NCBI GenBank assembly: GCA_021292165.1
Contig: CM037879.1
Span: 265,107,160-265,171,159 of the forward strand
Reading direction: 5' to 3'
Source: Shinisaurus crocodilurus
Taxonomy: Eukaryota > Chordata > Lepidosauria > Squamata > Shinisauridae
Length of the DNA stretch: 64,000 bases
The notes under the pieces are model-generated. The model was given only the letters and a program-made list of their open reading frames with translations, was not told the DNA's origin and made no database searches. Within the stretch, counting starts at the first letter, position 1; every line of letters begins with the position of its first letter. This document shows positions 21,071 through 31,421 of this stretch, in pieces. The translations under genes were made by a program, and so were the position numbers.

Positions 21071-24000
21071 CATTTATTTATTTATATTTATATTTATTTA
21101 TCGCCCATCTGCCGGCAACTGGCGATGTACATAGAATAAAAACAATAAAATACATTTAAAACAATATAAAAATTTTAAAATCTTAACCACCCCATATTCC
21201 CGCCTGAATAACCAGGTTTTTAATGAGCGACGGAAGCTCAGCAGAGAGGGGTTACTCGGGAGAGAGTTCCACAGTAGGGGGGCCGCCACAGAAAAGGCCC
21301 TCTTCCTCGTCCCCACCAGTCTAGCTGCTCTGGCTGAAGGGACAAGGAGAAGGCCATCCGTGGCAGATCTTGTTGAGCGGCCCAATTGGTGTTGCTGGAG
21401 ACGCTCCTTGAGATAGACTGGACCGGAGCCGTATAGGGTTTTAAAGGTCAAACCAACACCTTGAATTCGGCTCGGCAAGCAAATGGTAGCCAGTGCAAAT
21501 CCTTCAGCACTGGCGTGATGTGATCCCGCCGGCGGCTGCCTTTAACCAGGCGAGCCGCCGCGTTCTGTACCAGCTGTAGCTTCCAAACCGTCTTCAAGAG
21601 TAACCCCACGTAGAGCGCATTACAGTAGTCTAGGTGAGAGGAGACCAAGGCATGAACCACTGATGGGAGCAGGTGATTAGGAAGGTAGGGACTCAGCTGC
21701 CGTATCAGATGGAGTTGATACAGCGCCGCCCGGCTCACAGCTGCCACCTGAGCCTCCATGGACAGCTGGGAGTCTAGAATGACCCCCAAGCTGCGGACCT
21801 GGTCCTTCAGGGGTAGATGTACCCCATTCAGCACCAGGTCAACATCCCCTAACCTCCCCTTGTCCCCCACCAGAAGTACCTCGGTCTTGTCGGGGTTCAG
21901 TTTCAGCATGTTCCTTCCCATCCAGCCAGCCACTGCCTCCAGGCACTTGGACAGGGTCTCAACGGCCAACCTCGGTGAGGACTTGAAACAGAGGTAGAGC
22001 TGTGTGTCATCCGCATACTGATGACACCGCACCCCAAACCTCCTGATGATAGCTCCCAGCGGCTTGAGGTAGATGTTGAATAACATCGGGGAGAGGATGG
22101 AACCCTGCGGCACTCCACAACTGAGCGGCCGAGGGTCCAAAGCCTCCTCCCCGAGAACTACCCTCTGGTATCTTCCAGAGAGGAAGGACCGGAACCACTG
22201 CAATACAGTGCCTCCCAAGCCCAAGCCCTCCAGGCGGTCCAGGAGGATACCGTGGTCAACGGTATCAAAAGCCGCTGAGAGATCGAGGAGGACTAGAAAG
22301 GAGCATTCGCCCCTATCCAAAGCCCTCCTCATATCATCCACCAAGGCGACCAAGGCCGTCTCCGTCCCATGTCCAGACCTGAAGCCCGACTGGCACGGAT
22401 CTAAATAATCGGTTTCATCCAAGTGTGCCTTCAACTGAGCACCCACCACCCGCTCGATCACCTTGCCCAGAAATGGTAAATTGGAGACTGGGCGAAAGTT
22501 GTTTAAATCCTGGGGATCCAAGGAGGGCTTCTTTAGAAGCGGTCTTATTACTGCCTCCTTGAGGGCTGATGGCATCACTGCCTCCTCGAGGGAGGCATTC
22601 ACCACCGCCTTGATCCCCTCACCCAGTCTCCCTGCAGCTCATTATGAGCCAGGACGGGCAAGGATCAAACAAGCTGGTGGTTGGCCTCACAGATGAAAGC
22701 ACCTTGTCCACTTCATCAGAAGGAAGAAGCCGAAACCGATCCCACAAAACCGGCCTGCCATTGGCCTCCTCCCGCTCACTCCCTGTGTCGACGACGCACG
22801 ATATCCCACTCCTAATCCGATCGATTTTATCTGCGAAGTGCTTCGCTAAAGCCTCACAGGAGGCTTTTAGACTGTTCCAGTGGGTCCGGAGCGACTGGAC
22901 CGACCAGACTCCGGACCACTTGGAACAGCCTCCTGGGGCAGCACTCCGCAGACGCAATGGAGGCAGCATAGAAATTCTTTTTTGCTGCCTTCACCGCCAC
23001 CCGGTAGGCTGAAGATGCAGCTCTAACCCGTGTTTGATCGTCTTCGGAGCGGGAATTACGCCATCGGCGCTCTAGCCTTCTCACCTCTTGTTTCAGAGCT
23101 CGCAGCGACGGAGTGAACCATGGCGCCGCGCGAGCTCTGTTTAGGCGAAGAGGGCGCTTCGGGGCAACTCGGTCTAATGCCCTGGTGATTGCAGCATTCC
23201 AGTCGTCCACCAGGGTCTCGATCGAGCTACCGTTTGTGTGCTCCAATTCCCCAAGCGTGTTCAGGAATCCATCTGGATCCATAAGACGCCTGGGGCGGAC
23301 CATCCTAATAGGTCCCTCACCCCTGCAGAGGGGTTGTGGCATCGAGAAATCCAACCCCACCAGATAGTGATCTGACCATGACAAGGGGGTGGTGGATATA
23401 CCCCCGATTTCCAGATCATTTCCCCCCTCTCCAGAAACAAAAACCAAGTCCAGTGCATGACCGGCTACATGGGTAGGTCCAGTTAATACAGGGTGCAGCT
23501 CCCAGGAAGCCATGGTCTCCATGAAGTCCCGAGGTGCCCTTGTGAGGGCAGCCCCCGAATGCACGTTGAAGTCCCCCAGCACCAATAGCCTGGGGGACAA
23601 CACACGCACATCAGAGACCACCTCCAGCACCTCGGCCAGGGGGTCTGTCGTGCAGCGGGGTGGACGGCACACGAGCAGAATCCCCAGACTGCCCTTGGGA
23701 CCCAACCTCCAATACATGCATTCAATAAACTTGGTCTCCCGGAGAGGGAGTCTGGTAAGGACCAAGGACTCCCGGTAGATAACAGTCACTCCCCCTCCCC
23801 GTCCCCCAACCCTTGGCTGCTGGGCATACGAGAAACCAAGCCGGACACAAGGCCACCAGAGTTGGAGCAGTGGCCTCATCCAGCCAGGTTTCCGTAATAC
23901 ATGCCAGGCCCGCACCCTCATCCAGGATCAAGTCACGGATGGAAGATGTTTTTTGGGTAACGGACCTGGCATTGCACAACAGCAAACGCAAGGCGGGGGA

Positions 24001-24385
24001 AGGAGCCACACATCCCCCAGTTATCCCTTGGCTCTGGGAAGGCCCGGGACAAGGGATAGGTATTAAGCATCGATCCCTTGTCCCCCTTAGTCGGCGTGGC
24101 CTGCCCCTAGTGTTCTGCCAGCGCCTGCTGCTCAACAGTGGTATATTTTGCCCCCGAGAACTCCCTCCATCATCTCCCTGGGAGAGGCACATGCCCCCTC
24201 GCTTCCGCCGATCAGGCGGGAGACCCACCCCTAAAATCAACCCCTAAAACCCCCAAGCCCTTCAAAAAGAAGGGCCTCTTTAAAACCCCAGCCCCACCTA
24301 TATCCCCCTCAGCAGGGGGGCAGGCCCTCGCCCTCGTGCCACCCCCGAAGTGGCTCCCCCAAAGAGGCATACATGTACATATTTT
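21071..24385 (-). pseudogene. Nearly complete L2-type LINE, antisense, frameshifted
   Basis: Minus-strand frames at 23722-24240, 22854-23921, 21448-22605 and 21098-21478 give one non-LTR polyprotein in order. First is an apurinic-type endonuclease (LLLCNARSV, CITETWLDE, LVLGDFNVH, WSDHYLVG). Next is a reverse transcriptase (NFRPVSNLPFLGK, SGFRSGHGTETAL, LLDLSAAFDTVDHG, CGVPQGSILSPMLFNIY, HQYADDTQLYL). A C-terminal block has LVQNAAARLVKG and LHWLPF. At least three or four frameshifts break it, so it is not active as it stands. The 3' tail is (TAAATA)-like and lies at 21071, immediately after the splice donor of the large KIAA1549 exon. The 5' end, GC-rich, is near 24385. The family is in the L2/CR1 superfamily. 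Confidence 0.88.
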
Positions 24386-25577
24386 CTGATCTATTTCTCT
24401 CCCCCTTCCATTAAACTTCCCCCCCTCAAAATCATGCTTTCATAAAATTGCACAAAAGGAAAATATACTTGTATCCTGGTTTGTAAATGGCAGTTTTCCC
24501 CAAGGCACTATGGGCAGTATTATTATTATTTTTAATTTTTAAAAAGTATTTTAGATTTTGCCCTTAGTTTAATTCTCTAGTCACTGGAGTCTAGTGCATG
24601 CTAATCTCCTCAGTCTCAGGTCAGGAGTGGTGCAAGTAGGTAGACAGTAGTGCAGGGGCAAATTCTGCACCCCTGCCTTAAGGAGACTCTGCCAGTCAGA
24701 GTAGACAACACTGGGTTAGACCAACCACTGGTCTGGTTCAATGTAAGCAGTGGAGGATGGTGACTCCTATTTCAGTGGGGCTCCTTATCCATTGCATCTT
24801 TTATTTGGAGCTTTATAGGTGCTATTCATGGTGCTCCATGGTGGTGAACCTATTTTGGGGATGGAGTTTAGCACCATGGATAGCTCCTTAAAAGCTTCAA
24901 ATAAAAGCTGCAAACCCTGCAATGGATAAGGAGCCCCACCAAAAGAGGAGTCACCAGCCTCCCCTGAATATAAGACAGCTTCATAACTTATTTCTCCCCC
25001 TAGCTGGGTTTCCTATTTATAGATCTGTAATTATATGTCTTATACACACCAACCGAGCTGGAAGCACCCTTACACTGTTCCTCAGGTGTCCTCAGAGTTT
25101 AGAGGAACAATTTTTCTTCAGCACAGCCCCATCTGTTGGTTGAATGCAGTCTACTGTAAACCTGAGTTTGAGGGTCCAATCCTCACTTTACATTTTGTAC
25201 TTGAGTACAAAATAAACATATCTCTTGTTGAAATCTGAAAGATGTGTGTATTTTGTATACCACTTTGAAATACTTGGAAGCAGGGGACAGGAAATGACTC
25301 GGGCCTTTCTTTTGAGTATTTTACACTCTCCAAATTTTACATGTGCCTCAGACTTGTACATTTTGTACTCATGTATCTGTGTCCCACTGCAAAATGTAAA
25401 GTGAGAATTGCTTTTACATTGCTTGCATTTCCCTGTGGTTCTCCAACCACTATCCTCCTATTGCCAGGTAAGGGTTTTCTCTCAGCTCCGTCACAATTCC
25501 ACTGTTTTAAATTGCTGTATTTAGATCTGTGAATGCATGATTTAAGCTAAAGCTTGTTCATTTATTCAAATTTCCAG
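24386..25577. other. Intron remainder with two fold-back elements
   Basis: Apart from the MITE at 24748-24966 (listed separately), a second possible fold-back is seen: 'tcctcactttacattttgta' near 25180 and its near complement 'aaaatgtaaagtgagaat' near 25392. No coding signal appears until the acceptor at 25577. Confidence 0.5.
24748..24966. mobile_element. Palindromic hAT MITE, 219 bp
   Basis: The left arm (gaggatggtgactcctattt, then ggggctccttatccattgca) is repeated inverted on the right (caatggataaggagccccac, then gaggagtcaccagcctc). It starts CAG and ends CTG. The flanks AATGTAAG (24740-24747) and AATATAAG (24967-24974) are an 8-bp duplication with one mismatch. It has no coding capacity. 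Confidence 0.85.
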
Positions 25578-25654
25578 TGCTAGCCCAGAAATCTGTATTA
25601 GAAAATGTCAAAGGAATCCTGAGAACTAAGTTCAGAAGACTAGTAGAACTGGAG
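25578..25654 (+). CDS. KIAA1549: KIAA1549 ectodomain exon, 77 bp
   Basis: Bounded by TTTCCAG and GTAAGT. Two bases complete the Val codon split with the large exon, and 25 codons follow (LAQKSVLENVKGILRTKF and on), ending in phase 0. It corresponds to the stretch right after the CDITVPD motif in KIAA1549, a region with the look of an SEA-like membrane-proximal fold. The helix-like pattern is visible; the fold assignment is inference. The phase match on both sides supports the model. Confidence 0.88.
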
Positions 25655-25771
25655 GTAAGTGATACACAGTGTGCGGTATGGCTGCCGCCGCATAATAGTT
25701 TGTTTCATTGTGCAGATTGGAGACATCTTTACAAAGATACTTGAGGGAGAGGGGCGTTTAGCTTGGATATA

Positions 25772-26023
25772 CAGTCATGCCTTGGATTGAGAGCATAATT
25801 CGTTCCGGAAACGTGCTTGTAATCCAAAACACTCTTATATCAAAATGGAATCCCCCCAAAAAAATTTGTACAGAGATTTTTAATTTAAGCTGTACTACAG
25901 TATTTGTATTGCAAGAAGTCGCTTGTATATCAAGTAAAAAAATTAAAAAAAAAAAATTTAAAAATTTGCTTTGTCTTGCAAAACGCTCTCAAACCAAGTT
26001 ACTTGCAATCCAAGGCATTACTG
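25772..26023. mobile_element. TcMar (Tigger-like) MITE copy 3
   Basis: Same orientation and ends as copy 1 (cagtcatgccttggattg / caatccaaggcattactg), flanked by TA at 25770-25771 and 26024-26025. It is 252 bp and non-coding. It lies about 120 bp downstream of the short KIAA1549 exon. Confidence 0.9.
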
Positions 26024-26487
26024 TATACTGGTATGATGGTCGGTATGCCCTGTCCTTGTTTATTGGTGTAGGAAGTCCCAGGACAAGGCCTTAAATCCAT
26101 CTGTCTCTCTGAACCAACAATATTATTAGCACATTGGAGGAAAGATCATTGTACATCTCTATACTGCGCGCTACAACTCTCAACAACCACTTCAGAGTAG
26201 TGTTGCTTTCATGTCAGAGATCTGTAGTGGAATCACACTGATTTATGCTAGCAGAAAATATAGAAAGCTACCTAATATTTTTGGGACAGTATCTGGTGCT
26301 TCCCATGCGCCAATGGGACCCACCCCTGGCACATCAGAAAGCTAGTGCTTTCTAAAGCAGCTGGAAATAAACCAAAACCCTAGTTTCCGGAATGGAACAA
26401 GTCAGCAGAACTATCAGAAGGGAGCTCTGCTGGCCTGTCCCATTCAAGAAGTAAGCATTTTGGCTCAACTCCAGGGTTGCTCTAGGA

Positions 26488-26868
26488 CAGTGATAGCGAA
26501 CCTTTTTGAGCCCAAGTGCCCAATAACAGAGCTTTCAATGATACAAACAGTTTTTTGTTGAAAAAAAAATCAACTCAAAAATAGATTTTTGCTATTGTAT
26601 GCATGCTGATAATTTGTCAAACCTTGGCTCATACTCCGTTAGTTTGAGAGCAAGACATGCAGCACTCAGGTCAACTGTTAGGGCTTTACATCCAAGCCAT
26701 GCTCTGTGCATCATTCTTCAAAATCTTTAAAATGTGATAACAATGTAGAAAAGAATTCTGTAACAGGAATTCTAGAATAAAATCATTCTGTTCCACACTG
26801 TGAGAAAGAACAAAATCATTAGTGTTTTGCAGAAGGGGACAGTCTTTTCGCGTTCTGGTGACCAATGG
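26488..26868. mobile_element. Truncated hAT, inverted copy of the 2389 family
   Basis: It begins cagtgatagcgaaccttttt and then runs as the reverse complement of much of 2389-3288, for example 'atgctctgtgcatcattctt' and 'cacactgtgagaaagaacaa'. The preceding 8 bases are CTCTAGGA, close to the CTCTAGAA target of the other copy. Homology stops at 'tggtgaccaatggc', where a LINE starts, and the second terminus is not found after the LINE. The far end was therefore lost. Confidence 0.88.
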
Positions 26869-28187
26869 CATTTATCGATTTGGCTAAGGCCTTTGATACT
26901 GTAGACCGTACAGCTCTCTGGACTATCCTTATGAAAATTGGATGCCCCAATAAATTTGTGAATATCTTGCGACTTCTCCATGACAACATGACGGCAACGG
27001 TTTTGGACAACAACGGCTCTCATGGTGCTCCATTTAAAGTGGGATCAGGTGTTAAACAGGGATGTGTTATCGCCCCAACATTATTTGCCATTTTCATCGC
27101 CATGGTTTTACATCTTGTCGAGGGGAAACTTCCCACTGGTGTGGGAATTATATATCGAACAGATGGAAAGCTTTTTAATCTCAGCAGGCTGAAAGCAAAA
27201 AGTAAGGTAATTACAACCTCCGTTGTGGAACTTCAGTATGCTGATGATAATGTGGTCTCCACACATTCAGAGGATGATCTCCAAACTATCCTAAATGCTT
27301 TTGCAGAAGCTTACGAAAAACTTGGTCTCTCACTTAACATCAAAAAGACCAAAGTGCTTCATCAGCAAGTGCAAGCTAACCCTTTGGTGATGCCATCTAT
27401 CCAGCTTGGCGGGACAATACTGGAAAATGTCGATCATTTTCTCTATCTTGGCAGCTATCTTTCTGTTACAGCTAACATCGACAGTGAAATCCAACATCGT
27501 TTGAGCTCCGCAAGTGCCGCATTTTCTCGAATGAAACATAGAGTGTTCGAGGATCGGGATATTTGTAAGAAGACCAAAACACTGGTTTATGAAGCCATTG
27601 TATTACCAACTTTATTGTATGCCTGCGAAACATGGACTATCTATAAACGTCACTTCCACCTCCTTGAAAGGTTTCATCAACGTTGCCTCCGGAAAATCCT
27701 GCGAATTACTTGGGAAGATAGGCGAACAAATGTCAGTGTACTGGAAGAAGCAAAGACTACTAGCATTGAAAAAATGATCCTTCAACGCCAACTTCAGTGG
27801 ACCGGTCATGTTGTTCGAATGCCTGACTGCCGTCTCCCAAAGCAGTTACTTTACTCCCAACTCAAGGATGGAAAGCGGAATATCGGTGGTCAATATAAGA
27901 GGTTTAAAGATGTTCATAAGGCTAATCTAAAAAAATGCAATATAAACATCGAAAACTGGGAAGCTCTGGCCCATGAACGATCTAAATGGAGGTTGGCCTT
28001 TCACAAAGGTTCCATGGACTTTGAAGAAGCCCGAGTGCAAGGTGAAAGGGAGAAACGTGCTAAGCGAAAAGCACGTCAAATGAATCCTTTACAGGACCAT
28101 CTTCTATCTGGTAACCTGTGTCCTCACTGTGGGAAGCTGTGTGGATCTAGAATTGGCCTCCACAGTCACTTACGGACCCATCGCTAG
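26865..28187 (+). CDS. LINE reverse transcriptase C-terminal ORF with C2H2 finger
   Basis: An uninterrupted 440-codon frame. Reverse transcriptase landmarks are FIDLAKAFDTVD (about 3-14), KQGCVIAPTLFAIF (about 65-78) and LQYADDNVV (Y125-A-D-D128, catalytic aspartates present). A C-terminal domain follows with YACETWTIYKRH, CLRKILRITWEDR and LQWTGHVVRMPD. The last 25 residues hold CPHCGKLCGSRIGLHSHLRTH, a C2H2-type finger (C-x2-C ... H-x3-H). The endonuclease and the front of the RT are missing, so it cannot be autonomous. The ATG at 26865 belongs to the adjoining hAT sequence, not to the LINE. The lack of any stop or frameshift suggests a recent insertion. I recognise the architecture from LINEs of invertebrates and fish but cannot name the clade. 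Confidence 0.8.
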   Translation: MAFIDLAKAFDTVDRTALWTILMKIGCPNKFVNILRLLHDNMTATVLDNNGSHGAPFKVGSGVKQGCVIAPTLFAIFIAMVLHLVEGKLPTGVGIIYRTDGKLFNLSRLKAKSKVITTSVVELQYADDNVVSTHSEDDLQTILNAFAEAYEKLGLSLNIKKTKVLHQQVQANPLVMPSIQLGGTILENVDHFLYLGSYLSVTANIDSEIQHRLSSASAAFSRMKHRVFEDRDICKKTKTLVYEAIVLPTLLYACETWTIYKRHFHLLERFHQRCLRKILRITWEDRRTNVSVLEEAKTTSIEKMILQRQLQWTGHVVRMPDCRLPKQLLYSQLKDGKRNIGGQYKRFKDVHKANLKKCNINIENWEALAHERSKWRLAFHKGSMDFEEARVQGEREKRAKRKARQMNPLQDHLLSGNLCPHCGKLCGSRIGLHSHLRTHR

Positions 28188-28261
28188 AGTCTACACAATC
28201 TTCTTTAGAATTTCCTCCTTTTATCCCGGAAGACAATCTTACTCGGTCACGAGTGATCGCC

Positions 28262-28293
<32 letters not shown>
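26869..28293 (+). mobile_element. 5'-truncated LINE with C-terminal zinc finger
   Basis: Non-LTR retrotransposon copy that starts inside the reverse transcriptase domain (FIDLAKAFDTVD) and ends in a (GAT)n tail. Its coding part is given separately. It differs from the L1, CR1 and L2-type elements here in its C-terminal half and zinc finger. Its 5' junction with the truncated hAT has a few bases of shared sequence ('atggc'). Confidence 0.85.
28262..28293. repeat. (GAT)n tail of the zinc-finger LINE
   Basis: About ten GAT units directly after the short 3' UTR of the LINE. It is most likely the element's own 3' repeat. Confidence 0.9.
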
Positions 28294-28294
<1 letters not shown>

Positions 28295-28319
28295 GTGGAA
28301 GGTCCTATACTAGTGGTAG

Positions 28320-28353
28320 TATGTTGCACCTACCTAGTGGTAGGTGCAACATA
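28320..28353. repeat. Perfect 14-bp hairpin
   Basis: The arms tatgttgcacctac and gtaggtgcaacata are exact complements around a six-base loop CTAGTG, just downstream of the LINE tail. The function is unknown; the stem is too short for a pre-miRNA. Confidence 0.7.
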
Positions 28354-30090
28354 TGCAGTAGAGGCACAGCAGCAGCATTAGATACGGCCCAGATGAACTG
28401 ATATTTGCTACAGCATGCCCAAATGCATCACTAATGTTTGTAAGAAAACGTTAACAAATTATTTTTATATCCTTGCTTTTCTATGGCCTCTGTGTATACA
28501 TAGTATTCCATTCATTTACATTTCAAGCCTCTTCGCTGATTAAATTTGAGCTTCAGGCAACTACAGGTCTGCTTCTTTTATCAATAATGCACATGCCCTT
28601 CCAAGCCCAGATTCATCTCTGGCAATCTCTTTTCATAAGGAAAAGAAGATATATTTCTGTGCAGTTACTCCTGCTTGGGTTGTGATGGAATGGTGTCATT
28701 GAATGCTTTTTCCATCTTGGATAGAGAGTAGTTTTCTTTCCCAACATTTTATATCTGGAGTGTGCTCAGCTCCCTCAAGAAAGAGATTCATGCCTCATAA
28801 TGGAATGCTGCCAAGGTTGCTATGTTTTGAAATTAACCACTGTGCTGTTTAATAACCTACACTAATGAATTGTTGTTGGATATCTTGGAAAGGCATTCCC
28901 TGGTGTGAAGCGTCTCCCTGCAAACAAGCTTAACTTACAGTTAAACTCTTTAGAAAAACTGGTTTATGTACAGTGCAATCTGAAGGTAAACAGTGTGTGT
29001 TCTATGGTTTGTTTCCCCCTTTGCATCAGGTATTACTTCTCACAGCTGTCTCATTTTTATGATGTGTTGGGCAGAGGTAGTTCTGTTAAATGCAGCACCG
29101 TGGCAAAGTACACTTCAGAAAACTGAAATATGTGGTTGCAATTTAACATTAATGACTCAGCACCAATGTGAGAGGCACAAAGTATGTGAGGTGATCACTT
29201 TTTTTGTTAGAATGTCTAGTGGTGAAAGGGGATGCAAGCTTTGGAGGCTTACAGAGGTCTTCATTATGAATATGAAAACGCTTAGAGTGAGTTTACAGAA
29301 AGGGAGATGTCATCATAAGGCGATACAGTATTCCTCTGTATCGCCTTAGAGATACAGTTGCTCTTAGAGATGCACTGCCATGGATCAACCCCAGGAAATG
29401 CTGTGTTCAGTGGGTGAATTTCATGTAGCTGTGTTTTTATTTTTATTTTTTAGGATGATGATATAACTGAGGACTGGGTTATGCACTGCATTAGAAGACA
29501 GATGATTACAGTCTTTGAATGTGCACCCTTCATCTGCAGTTGCGTTCCCAATCTTTGAAACATGCACCACTTAGCTTATAGGCATGCATGTGTTTGTGGG
29601 ATGGGATGATAAGGCAGTTCCACACACAGGACACCATTCTCACAGTGGGGGTTCATTCATAGCCATTGAGTGAGAAGGTAGAAGAATTCCTGCTTTCAGC
29701 AACAGCAACTCGGAAATACATTGCCAAGTAGTGACTGTCTTTTTCTCTCTCTTTTTAAATCTTGACTACATCTTCCTGTGCATTACTAGTCCTTCCAAAC
29801 ATCATCATCATCATCATAAAAAAAAATATGGAGCAGAGTTATGGTTGTGTGTATGAATTGTACCAATTAAAGTAGACTATGGTTGGTTATAGTTCTATAC
29901 GCTGGATTAGATTTTAAAGTCTGGTCATCCAGAGTAGCAATGTGATAGGTTATTACTGTTTGAGATGTTTGCAGAGGTGGTATAAATTGGAATAAATTTT
30001 GTATTTAATTAGGGTTTTGGATACTATGAGGTTAACTCTTTTTTGTGCATATGCTGGTCAGTTTCAACCAAAAGGTCCACAGTTTATTAG
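28354..30090. other. Intronic sequence, no gene seen
   Basis: No exon, RNA gene or bounded mobile element is recognised. A 12-bp perfect hairpin is at 29317-29347 (aaggcgatacag / ctgtatcgcctt) and an ATC triplet run near 29802-29816. Confidence 0.5.
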
Positions 30091-30800
30091 AGATTGTAGG
30101 AGTCAGAATGTTTGCTAAGGAAGTCAAAGGCTCAAGTTAAAAGTTTAGTTAGATATAGGAGCCAGGATGTCAGCAGAGGTAGAAGACAAAAAGAGTTTGC
30201 AGGAGGTTTAACAGCAGGTCAGGGAAAGAGCTTAGGAAAATGTGTTTAGGGCCGAGGTGATCAAGAAACTGTCCTCTTGATTGGTTGGAGTTCGGGAGGG
30301 GAAATAAGACAAGACGCACAGAGAAGTAGAGAGAAAGGAGGTCAGAAAGAGGCAGAGCTGCTGGAACTGGAGAACTGGTTGAAAGAGTGCTGGACTTGTT
30401 ACAGTAAGATATTGCTTGGACAAAATAGGAACACAGTCTAGTTCGGTTGGCTATATGCATTTATCCCTGGTTGTTTTATTGCCCTATCGTTCATGTGTTT
30501 CTCTCTTTCTCAGTGTGTGTGTATGTGTGTGTGTGTGTATCCATTCATATATTAAAACTTTTTCATATTCATATTTTTCTTCAGTAAAATTATAAATTTT
30601 GTTGTTTGAAATCTTGGGGTCTCTTTTCTTTTGTGTTACTCACCCCACGTCTAGTAGTCAGCCCCCCACACTACCGAAAGGAGATACCTGAGACTCAGAG
30701 AGTTGTAAGGCTGGTTTGTTGGAGGAAACCAGAGAAAAAAAGATGTCCACCTGGTGGCAGCAGAAAACGCCACAGGAAGGGAAGAGCAAGAAGGAGTGGA
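30091..30800 (+). other. Possible LTR-element remnant (weak)
   Basis: The stretch contains a polyadenylation-like 'attaaaactttttcatattc', a T-rich block, 'ggtctcttttctttt', then a C-rich 'gccccccacac' and, after about 70 bases, 'acctggtggcagcagaaaac'. The last resembles the start of internal sequence in some gypsy-type LTR elements. No second LTR, gag or pol frame is seen, and no target duplication could be defined. Confidence 0.25.
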
Positions 30801-31130
30801 GTACACTCCCTTCCGCTCACAGAACGGGGTGTTGCTGGTCCATGGTGGAGGGTAAAAATTAAAGGAATTCACTTAAATTTATGAAGATTTTATAGAGTTT
30901 TCATAAAATCAAATGCTTTGCATTTACTTTTTCTCTGTTGTGACAGTACGTTGCTGGTGCCTATGGTCCTGACACTTCAGGGCTGTTAACCCACACACAC
31001 GGGACTTATTTATGTAAGCTTAGTATGGATTGTTTACAGAATAGTAATTTTAGCTTTTTAGGGTTAAAAAAGAAAATTCTAAGACTCATGTTTTCAGGAA
31101 AAAAGCAGAGTATCCTAAAGGCTTAGAACA
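30801..31130. other. Intronic sequence, nothing recognised
   Basis: No conserved frame, repeat boundary or RNA gene is visible. Confidence 0.5.
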
Positions 31131-31131
31131 G

Positions 31132-31189
31132 GGGTGGGCAACCGTTTTGGCACCAAAGGCTGCATACAATGCCAGCAGTGGCTCGGTGG
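31132..31189. mobile_element. hAT terminus fragment
   Basis: 'caggggtgggcaaccgtttt' followed by 'ggcaccaaaggctgc' has the form of a hAT terminal sequence. A related inverted end, 'aagttgcttacccctg', is at 48558-48573. Only one end is present; the sequence then enters a 5S-derived SINE. Confidence 0.5.
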
Positions 31190-31382
31190 CCGTCATGCTG
31201 GCTCAGCTTGTCTGAGCGTGGAAAGCTAAGCAGGGTCAGGCCTGGTTATTACTTGGATGGGAGACCCCTCCTCTAGTTTCCTGCATTGAGCAGGGGGTTG
31301 GACTCGATGGCCTTGTAGGCCCCTTCCAACTCTATGATCTATGAAATCTATGAAATCTTGTCAGGATGGAGTTGTAGGCAGG
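31190..31382 (+). mobile_element. 5S-rRNA-derived SINE copy 2
   Basis: It contains 'aaagctaagcagggtcagg', 'cctggttattacttggatgg' and the CR1-like 3' end 'tgcattgagcagggggttgg'. It lacks the first few 5S bases. After 'tctatgaaat' it shares a further 25 or so bases with copy 1 ('cttgtcaggatggagttgta') that the copies at 49014 and 50911 lack. Confidence 0.88.
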
Positions 31383-31397
31383 ATGATCACACACATC

Positions 31398-31421
31398 TAC
31401 ACACACACACACACACACACT
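31398..31421. repeat. (CA)n microsatellite
   Basis: About ten CA units following the 5S-derived SINE. Confidence 0.85.

Noticed and set aside
22854..23921. Host gene on the minus strand
   Set aside because: It carries LINE endonuclease motifs and is continuous with the RT frames downstream.
26865..28187. Domesticated host zinc-finger gene
   Set aside because: The frame is a LINE RT piece with a 3' repeat tail, its ATG comes from a neighbouring hAT, and no promoter or splice context is visible.
28320..28353. 14-bp hairpin as a terminator or microRNA
   Set aside because: Short stem in a eukaryotic intron next to a LINE tail; no functional context.
29317..29347. Perfect 12-bp hairpin as a microRNA
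   Set aside because: The stem is far too short for a pre-miRNA and there is no sign of conservation.
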